In this document: piece by piece, positions 58,344-64,000 of the stretch
Position numbering within the stretch: the first letter of the stretch is position 1
How the letters are laid out: the number at the start of each line of letters is the position of its first letter
Source: Paenibacillus glycinis
GTDB taxonomy: Bacteria; Bacillota; Bacilli; Paenibacillales; Paenibacillaceae
DNA length: 64,000 nucleotides
NCBI RefSeq assembly: GCF_009909185.1
Contig: NZ_JAAAMV010000026.1
Coordinates: 107,625-171,624 of the forward strand
Reading direction: 5' to 3'
Program-made: the position numbers and the translations under genes
Notes under the pieces: model-generated
Told to the model about the DNA's origin: nothing
The model's database searches: none
What the model saw: only the letters and a program-made list of their open reading frames with translations

Positions 58344-60140
58344 ATGAATCTTCGTCCCAAGCTGCTGGTTGCGTTCATCACCCTGATCGTCGTGCCGCTG
58401 ATCGGGCTCGGCATCGCGTCGTTTCTGAATTCGGAGCATCTGCTGGAGAAGAAATACAGCGAGCAGACGGAAATCACGCTCAAGGCGGTCGGCGGCAACA
58501 TCCGCTACTTCTTCCGGGAGCTTGATCAGCTCACCGATTCCAGCGTCACGAACCCGAGCGTTCAGGAAGCCCTGCGCAGCTCGCGCGATTCGGTCAACGA
58601 CGCGAGCCGGCTGATCGCCATCAGCCAATACGAGAAATCCCTCGGCAAGATCCTTTTCCAGCATCCCGCGCTCAGCATGGTCGTGCTTTACGGCAAGGAC
58701 GGCACGATGTTCCGTTCGTACCGGAACGACCCGACGACGTTCAAGCCGATCCCGTACGATTTGCTGCAAAGCCATTCGGTCTATCCCGACATCATGCGGC
58801 TCGCCGGCCGCCCGCTCTGGCTCGGTCCCTACGAGCAGCCGGAGCTGACGGGCACGGACGCCGCGTTGTTCACGCAGATGCGCCTGGTCAAGGATGCCGA
58901 TACGCTGAACGATTCCGGGATCATGGTCACGCAGGTGAAGTCGGACGAGGTCGACAACATGCTGCAGGACTTCACGCTGACCGGCGAACAGCAGACGCAG
59001 ACGCGGTATTTGATCATCGACCGGGACGGGCTCGTCATGCTGGACAGCCGGCATGAGCTGAACGGCCGATTGGCCGGCGGCGAGACGAAGCTGAACCTGC
59101 AGGATACCGCGCGTTACGCGAGTTACCGCGGATTGTTCGGCAGCGAAGACTCGCTCATCTCCGCGTACAATCTCGATCGGAGCGGCTGGGTGCTCGTCTC
59201 CGTCAAGTCCTGGCAGTCGCTGACGAGCGAGAACGTCCGCTTCGTGCAGTGGATCGGCGGGATCACGCTGCTCTGCCTGATCTTCGCGATCTTGTTCAAC
59301 ATCTTCTTCGTCAGCCGGGTCGCCAAGTCCATCATCCGCGTCGTGCGCAAGATGCGTCTTGTGGAACAGGGACTGCTGGACATCCGCGTGCCGGCGAAGG
59401 GCAAGGACGAGACCGTCCTGCTGGCGCGCAGCTTCAACAGCATGGTGGATACGATCGGTCGGCTGCTGAGCGAGGTCCGGACCGAGCAGGAACGCAAGCA
59501 GCGGGCGGAGCTGATGCTCATGCAGGCGCAGATCAAGCCGCATTTTCTGTTTAATACGCTGGAGTCGATCAACGCGCTGGCCGCCCAGAACGAAGGCGGC
59601 AAAATCATGGCGATGGTGCGCCGGCTCAGCATTTTGCTGCGCACGAGCATGCATCCTTCCGAGATCATCACGGTCCGCGAAGAGATCGAGCATGTGCGAA
59701 GCTACCTCGAGATCCAGAAATACCGCTTCGAGGAGCTGTTCGGCTACGAGCTGGAGATCCCGGACGAAGCGCTGGATTGCACGATTTTGAAGCTGACCCT
59801 GCAGCCGCTCGTCGAGAATGCGATCCAGCATGGCTTCGAGGGCCTCCCCTACGGCGGCACGATCCGCATCGCGGTAACGGCGGAGGCGGGCGATCTCGTC
59901 TTTGTCGTCTCGGACGACGGCCTCGGCATGGACGAAGTCGCGCTGAGACGCGTCAACGGCCCCGGCCGGCTTCGGGAGACCGGGATGAACGTCGCGGAGC
60001 AGGGCGAGCGCCGGGGTATGGGGCTTCGCAACGTCGCGGACCGGCTGCGGATCCATTACGGACCCAAGTACGGCCTTCGGCTCTGCTCCGCGGCGGGGCA
60101 TGGCACGGTCATCCGGATCAAGATTCCGAAGCAGAGGTGA
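58344..60140 (+). CDS. YesM-type sensor histidine kinase
   Basis: 598 residues. Membrane helices at about 7-27 and 300-322 enclose a dCache-like outside domain. A HAMP domain (RVVRKMRLVEQGLLDIRVPAKG) leads to the His_kinase domain with H400 in QIKPHFLFNTLESI and the HATPase with VENAIQHGFEG and GMGLRNVADRL. YesM-type kinases sense extracellular sugars via a binding protein. AAGGAG lies ten bases before the ATG. Six bases separate it from the regulator gene. Confidence 0.94.
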   Translation: MNLRPKLLVAFITLIVVPLIGLGIASFLNSEHLLEKKYSEQTEITLKAVGGNIRYFFRELDQLTDSSVTNPSVQEALRSSRDSVNDASRLIAISQYEKSLGKILFQHPALSMVVLYGKDGTMFRSYRNDPTTFKPIPYDLLQSHSVYPDIMRLAGRPLWLGPYEQPELTGTDAALFTQMRLVKDADTLNDSGIMVTQVKSDEVDNMLQDFTLTGEQQTQTRYLIIDRDGLVMLDSRHELNGRLAGGETKLNLQDTARYASYRGLFGSEDSLISAYNLDRSGWVLVSVKSWQSLTSENVRFVQWIGGITLLCLIFAILFNIFFVSRVAKSIIRVVRKMRLVEQGLLDIRVPAKGKDETVLLARSFNSMVDTIGRLLSEVRTEQERKQRAELMLMQAQIKPHFLFNTLESINALAAQNEGGKIMAMVRRLSILLRTSMHPSEIITVREEIEHVRSYLEIQKYRFEELFGYELEIPDEALDCTILKLTLQPLVENAIQHGFEGLPYGGTIRIAVTAEAGDLVFVVSDDGLGMDEVALRRVNGPGRLRETGMNVAEQGERRGMGLRNVADRLRIHYGPKYGLRLCSAAGHGTVIRIKIPKQR

Positions 60141-60145
60141 AACGC

Positions 60146-61834
60146 ATGAACGGCAAGGTGCTGCTCGTCGACGACGAGCTTCATATCACGCGTAATTTGG
60201 AGAAGGTCATCCCTTGGGGCATGCTTGGCTTGGAAATCGCGGGCACGGCGAAGAACGGCGTCGAGGCGCTGGAGCTGCTGTCGGCCGAGGACGTCGATCT
60301 CGTCCTGTGCGACATCCGCATGCCCGTCATGGACGGTTTGGAGCTTGTCCGCAGCATCCGTGAGCGGGGGCTGCCTTGCGATGTCATCATGCTGTCGGGC
60401 TATCAGGATTTCTCGTATACGCGATCGGCGATCCAGTACGGGGTCAAAGATTATATCTTGAAGCCGATTCCGTACGACGAGCTGACGGGCGTCATCGCCC
60501 GGGTCATGTCGGAGCAGCGCGGCAAACGGGCGCGGGAGCGCGAGGAACGAAGCAAGCTGGGCCGCATGATCGATTTGGCCAACGAGAAGATCCTCTACGA
60601 CGTCTTGATGGACTACGCGGACTTGACGCCCGATCATTGGCTGATGGCGGGACAGGAGCAGACGATCGGCGAACCCCAATACACGCTTATCGTGCTCGAT
60701 ATCGACGTCGGCTCCGAGGATGCCAAGGATTGGCGCGAATGGCCGGACAAAGAGCGGAAGATGTGGAATTTCGCCGTTTGCAACGTACTGCGGGAGACGC
60801 TGCGGAACGCGGAGCTTCCGCATTGCGTCATCCAGATGCGCGACGGGGAGTGGTGCGTGCTCATGCTCGGCGGCGCGGACGAGGAAACGCAGGGCGGGCT
60901 GGCGACGGCGTCCGTTCGCGAGCAGCTTTGCGGTCGGCGGGTCGTCGGTTGGATCGAGCTGCTGCTGCAGTCCGTGCGGCAGAACGCGAAGCTGCGGCTG
61001 CATGCCGGCGTCTACTACAAGCTTGCGGCGATGAACCGGCTGTCGGAAGCGTACAAGATCGTGCAGCGCGGCATGCAGCTGTCGACGGATGCCGGGCAAA
61101 TTGCCTTTTACGGCAGCGAGCAGCCCTCCGTCTATGAGGTCGGCCGGACGCTGTGGGATATCGCGGAACGGCTGATCGGCGCCATGAAGCGGGGCGATGA
61201 GGCCGGCGTCAGCGAGGAGCAGCGGCGAATCGCCGAGCAGCTTCAGCAGGCGAACGGAGGAGCGGAAGGCCGGCTGAAGCCTTGGCTGCATTTTCTGGCG
61301 CTGCATCTGATGCGGGAACTGAAGGAAGCGGAACTGCTGCCGCGGGAGCAGGAAGAGGCGCTTTGGCGCAAGATGGACCTGCGCTTCGGCGTGAAGGATC
61401 TGTTCGCCGCCATCCGGCAGGCGTCCAGCGAAGGCGTCGCCCGTTCCACGGACAAGCGGAAGCATTCCGAGCTGCAGATGACGGAAGCGAAGCACTTCAT
61501 CGACCGTCACTTGTTCCGCGATCTGTGCGTCGAGGAGGCGGCGTCGTACGTCGGCCTGTCGATCTCCCACTTCAGCCTGCTTTTCAAGGGCGCCTACGGG
61601 GAAACGTTCATCGAATACGTGACGCGGCAGCGGATGGAAGCTGCCAAAGCCCTGCTGAGGGACACGCCGAAGAGCGTCGCTCAGATCGCAAAGGAAGTGG
61701 GCTATTCGGAACGGCGTTATTTCACGAAAGTATTCATGAAATACACGGGCCGGAATCCGACGGAATACCGGATGTCGCTGCAGGGGGCTGGGTCGCAGGC
61801 GCACCCAGACGAAGAGCCGGAGGAAGAACGATAA
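60146..61834 (+). CDS. YesN-type response regulator with AraC DNA-binding domain
   Basis: 562 residues: receiver 1-120 with phosphoacceptor D56 (VLCDIRMPVMDG) and K in DYILKPIPYDEL; a long middle region; and a C-terminal AraC double helix-turn-helix (AASYVGLSISHFSLLFK and IAKEVGYSERRYFTKVFMKYTGRNP). Start ATG 60146 with GAGGTG ahead. It should activate the importer operon and the hexosaminidase gene in response to the YesM kinase. A Glu/Pro tail (HPDEEPEEER) ends the protein. Confidence 0.93.
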   Translation: MNGKVLLVDDELHITRNLEKVIPWGMLGLEIAGTAKNGVEALELLSAEDVDLVLCDIRMPVMDGLELVRSIRERGLPCDVIMLSGYQDFSYTRSAIQYGVKDYILKPIPYDELTGVIARVMSEQRGKRAREREERSKLGRMIDLANEKILYDVLMDYADLTPDHWLMAGQEQTIGEPQYTLIVLDIDVGSEDAKDWREWPDKERKMWNFAVCNVLRETLRNAELPHCVIQMRDGEWCVLMLGGADEETQGGLATASVREQLCGRRVVGWIELLLQSVRQNAKLRLHAGVYYKLAAMNRLSEAYKIVQRGMQLSTDAGQIAFYGSEQPSVYEVGRTLWDIAERLIGAMKRGDEAGVSEEQRRIAEQLQQANGGAEGRLKPWLHFLALHLMRELKEAELLPREQEEALWRKMDLRFGVKDLFAAIRQASSEGVARSTDKRKHSELQMTEAKHFIDRHLFRDLCVEEAASYVGLSISHFSLLFKGAYGETFIEYVTRQRMEAAKALLRDTPKSVAQIAKEVGYSERRYFTKVFMKYTGRNPTEYRMSLQGAGSQAHPDEEPEEER

Positions 61835-61886
61835 GCGGCGCCAGCCGTCCGCATATCGAATAAGCAACGGGAAGAGGCGAGCCGAT

Positions 61887-63488
61887 ATGGGAGAAGCGTG
61901 GGACACTTGGAGTTTGCGGGAGAAAATCGGTCAGCTGTTCGTGTTCGGGTTCCATGGCCACGAGCCGTCGGAAGCTATCGGCGCGATGATCGCGGAGCAC
62001 GGAATCGGCGGGGTCGTCTATTTTACCCGCAACATCGTCGACGCCGGGCAAGTGCACCGGCTGACGGGGAGTTTCATGGCAGCAGCGGAACGCGCCGGAC
62101 GTCCGCCGATGTTTGTCGCGGTCGACCAAGAGGGCGGCATGGTGTCGCGGCTCGCGAAGGGCGTCACGTTGATGCCCGGCAATATGGCGCTCGGCGCCGC
62201 GGGCAGCGCCGAAGGCGTCTTCGAGACGGCTTCGATATGCGGCGAACAGCTGCGGGCGCTCGGCATCAATTTGAATTTCGCGCCCGTCGTCGACGTCAAC
62301 AACAACCCGGACAACCCCGTTATTAATGTCCGGTCATACGGCGACCGGCCGGACGTCGTCGGCGAGCTGGGCCTCGCCGCGGTGCGCGGTTATCAGAGCG
62401 CGGGAGTGAGCGCGACCGTCAAGCATTTTCCGGGGCATGGCGATACGAGCGTGGATTCGCACCGTGACCTGCCCGTGCTGACGCATGATCGCGCCCGGCT
62501 GGATGCGGTCGAGCTCGTGCCTTTCAAATCCGCGGCAGTCGATGCGGACATGGTGATGACCGCGCATGTGTGCCTGCCCGCCATCGATCCGACGGGTTTG
62601 CCGTCGACCCTGTCCCGGCCGGTGCTGACGGGACTCCTTAGGGAAGAGCTCGGGTACGAGGGAATCATCGTGACGGACTGCCTCGAAATGAACGCGATCG
62701 ATACGTTCTACGGACCGGAACGCGGAGCCGTCATGGCGCTGCAGGCCGGCGCGGACATGGTGCTGGTTTGCCATACGCCCTCCAAGCAGCGGGCGGCGGT
62801 CGAGGCCGTTGCGGACGCAGTCGAGCGCGGCGAGCTGACGGAAGCGAGAATCGAACAATCCTTGGCGAGAATCATGAGGTTGAAGGAGAAACGCAAAGCC
62901 GGGGAGCCGACTCGACCCTGGACGGAAGTCGAACCCGCGCTGAATACGGCGCAGCAAGCTGCGACGGCGCGGCATTGGAGCGAAGCTTCGGTCACGCTCG
63001 TGAAGAACGAAGGCGGCCTGCTGCCGCTGAAGCGTTCGGCGCGAACGCTCGTATTATGGCCTTCCATCGTGACCGTCTCGGAGGCGGACGAATTGCTGAC
63101 CGACGACGGCACGCTTGGCGGAAGGCTGGCGATTCGCATGCTGGACGTGACGGAGCGTCGCGTAGGAGATTCGGATGCCCTGGCGGGTCTCGACGAATTC
63201 AAGCAAATCGTCTACGTGAGCTATGATGCGGCGAAGCATGCCGAAGAGCGCGAAATCGCGAGCCGCCTGCTTGAACTCGCAGGCGACCGCACGGTGGCCG
63301 TCTCGGTCCGCAATCCGCTCGATTTGCTTGTCTACCCGGAGATGCCTGTTTTTCTCGCGGTTTACGAATGCCGTCCGTTGGCGCTGGAATCCGCGGCCCG
63401 CGCGTTGATCGGCGAGATCACGCCAAGGGGACGCCTGCCGCTCGCGTTGTCGGAGCAGTTTCCGTTCGGCTGGCGCTGGGAAGCGTAG
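61887..63488 (+). CDS. NagZ-type family 3 beta-N-acetylhexosaminidase
   Basis: 533 residues, without signal peptide, so it acts in the cytoplasm on imported substrate. The GH3 barrel carries DQEGGMVSRL near 80-89, the NagZ hallmark KHFPGHGDTSVDSHRDLP near 179-196 (His general acid/base with Asp) and the nucleophile D264 in VTDCLEMNAI. A C-terminal GH3 domain follows (from about 350). NagZ removes GlcNAc from chito-oligosaccharides or muropeptides, suggesting that the importer brings in GlcNAc-containing oligomers. GAAGAGGCGAG precedes the ATG. Last gene of the operon. Confidence 0.94.
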   Translation: MGEAWDTWSLREKIGQLFVFGFHGHEPSEAIGAMIAEHGIGGVVYFTRNIVDAGQVHRLTGSFMAAAERAGRPPMFVAVDQEGGMVSRLAKGVTLMPGNMALGAAGSAEGVFETASICGEQLRALGINLNFAPVVDVNNNPDNPVINVRSYGDRPDVVGELGLAAVRGYQSAGVSATVKHFPGHGDTSVDSHRDLPVLTHDRARLDAVELVPFKSAAVDADMVMTAHVCLPAIDPTGLPSTLSRPVLTGLLREELGYEGIIVTDCLEMNAIDTFYGPERGAVMALQAGADMVLVCHTPSKQRAAVEAVADAVERGELTEARIEQSLARIMRLKEKRKAGEPTRPWTEVEPALNTAQQAATARHWSEASVTLVKNEGGLLPLKRSARTLVLWPSIVTVSEADELLTDDGTLGGRLAIRMLDVTERRVGDSDALAGLDEFKQIVYVSYDAAKHAEEREIASRLLELAGDRTVAVSVRNPLDLLVYPEMPVFLAVYECRPLALESAARALIGEITPRGRLPLALSEQFPFGWRWEA

Positions 63489-63522
63489 ATGCCAGTTATG
63501 CGGGCATCGTTATTTGTTTATC

Positions 63523-63555
63523 GAGACTGTTCCGCGCTGCGGGCAGTCTCTTAGT
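63523..63555 (+). terminator. Weak terminator-like hairpin after the hexosaminidase gene
   Basis: GAGACTG (63523-63529) pairs with CAGTCTC (63544-63550), followed by an interrupted T-rich stretch. Strength uncertain. Confidence 0.5.
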
Positions 63556-63611
63556 TTATTCAAGCATGTGAGAGCCTTCTTCTTCGATTATGGGCTGTAA
63601 AATTTTACAAC

Positions 63612-63760
63612 TTGCATCCCTCTCTTAATCCTAGTAATATATACTCTTGTCGCCAGGCAAGAACGAGACGCCGGTGGCATCCAAAGTAGTCTCGATCTTC
63701 ACTGCGAACCACTTGGAGAAAATAAACAGTTGCAAAGTTGCTAGCGAATATGATATATTC
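63612..63760 (+). promoter_or_regulatory. Tandem rRNA promoters P1 and P2
   Basis: P1: TTGCAT (63612-63617) and TAATAT (63635-63640), 17-base spacer. P2: TTGCAA (63731-63736) and TATATT (63755-63760), 18-base spacer. They precede the rRNA leader (63761-63948), which contains CCTTGAAAACTGAAC, a sequence common in Bacillales rRNA leaders. Confidence 0.75.
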
Positions 63761-63948
63761 TAGTTCCGGGCTTGAACCGGACAATCAACAAGCAACACAT
63801 TTGTTCCTTGAAAACTGAACAATGAGCGACCTGTCAAAAGGTTATAAATACGGTGAAACGATCGACGTCATCTTGGTGACGAAGCGAGTTTCATCGCGTA
63901 AGTCAGCGATGAGCTAACAAGCGCATCCTGAAAATGGCTTCGGCCACT

Positions 63949-64000
63949 TTTATGGAGAGTTTGATCCTGGCTCAGGACGAACGCTGGCGGCGTGCCTAAT
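63949..64000 (+). rRNA. 16S ribosomal RNA, 5' end (partial)
   Basis: From about 63949 the sequence contains GAGAGTTTGATCCTGG followed by CTCAGGACGAACGCTGG, the universal start of bacterial 16S rRNA with the Bacillus-type opening TTTAT. Only the first 52 bases are in the window. The exact mature 5' end is inferred from Bacillus. Confidence 0.97.

Noticed and set aside
57309..60101. 930-residue reverse-strand open frame opposite the permease and YesM genes
   Set aside because: It is a shadow of well-supported forward genes; the product is Arg/His/Asp/Gln-rich with no domain, as usual for antisense frames in GC-rich DNA.
63761..63948. tRNA genes in the rRNA leader
   Set aside because: No cloverleaf or T-loop sequence is visible; the stretch reads as a normal rRNA leader.

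Overview
The window reads as one chromosomal segment of a high-GC, endospore-forming Firmicute of the Paenibacillaceae type (Cohnella or Paenibacillus-like; this placement is inference). Evidence seen directly: strong AGGAGG-type ribosome binding sites, sigma-A-like promoters, intrinsic terminators with long T-runs, a clear GerE spore regulator, YheC/D and YhcN/YlaJ-type spore proteins, and the start of a 16S rRNA gene of Bacillus type at the right edge. Almost all of the window is coding. No tRNA, CRISPR array or prophage was seen.

Layout. 1-1923: end of an iron-siderophore ABC importer operon. 1996-3743: a 521-residue protein of unknown function behind a good promoter and two LacI-type operators. 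3913-5335: a small duplicated-motif protein and two membrane proteins. 5526-9782: complete kduI/DeoR regulator/kduD/kdgA/kdgK pathway for unsaturated uronate breakdown. 10226-16540: collagen-like surface protein, its collagen-free paralogue, and a glycosylation set (two GT2 enzymes, DegT aminotransferase, NeuD-type acyltransferase), ending in a small tandem repeat. 16777-18725: heparinase II/III-family lyase behind a cre-like site. 18946-21188: P-loop kinase, an unknown protein, repeat-rich DNA and a YdaT-like small protein. 21532-22968: cre-like site, six 57-bp GC-rich repeats, then a hydroxypyruvate-isomerase-family gene. 23127-28421: two-component system plus ABC-2 exporter resembling the linearmycin-resistance LnrJKLMN set. 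28757-30268: spore lipoprotein carrying 11-residue repeats. 30407-32329: AraC regulator divergent from a PhyH-type dioxygenase. 32508-33725: GerE and transaldolase. 33818-36121: TetR regulator divergent from a DHA2 multidrug efflux pump. 36227-37993: glutaminase and a TPR protein. 38048-38518: an IS3 remnant joined to a truncated dehydrogenase gene. 39022-40770: orphan SpoOB-type sensor kinase. 41043-48346: a second surface-polysaccharide cluster (YheC/D, three glycosyltransferases, two nucleotide-sugar dehydrogenases, an RmlA-type nucleotidyltransferase). 48524-53496: SWIM-domain protein plus SNF2 helicase. 53664-54641: aldo/keto reductase. 54889-63488: sugar ABC importer without its ATPase, YesM/YesN sensor-regulator pair and a NagZ-type hexosaminidase. 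63612-64000: tandem rRNA promoters, leader and the 5' end of 16S rRNA.

How the parts fit. Two themes recur. The first is scavenging of polysaccharides: a lyase, the Kdu/Kdg pathway, a sugar importer with a hexosaminidase, and cre-like sites. The second is building the spore surface: GerE, two glycosylation clusters, a collagen-like protein, YheC/D and a spore lipoprotein. Several of the spore-surface genes carry sigma-K-like promoters; three of these (ahead of gerE, the RmlA-type gene and a GT2 gene) share the same AC-N17-CATA arrangement, which suggests a common mother-cell programme (inference). The least explained items are the 57-bp repeat leader, the 11-residue-repeat lipoprotein, the repeat growing out of the NeuD gene end, and the collagen-plus-glycosylation locus.
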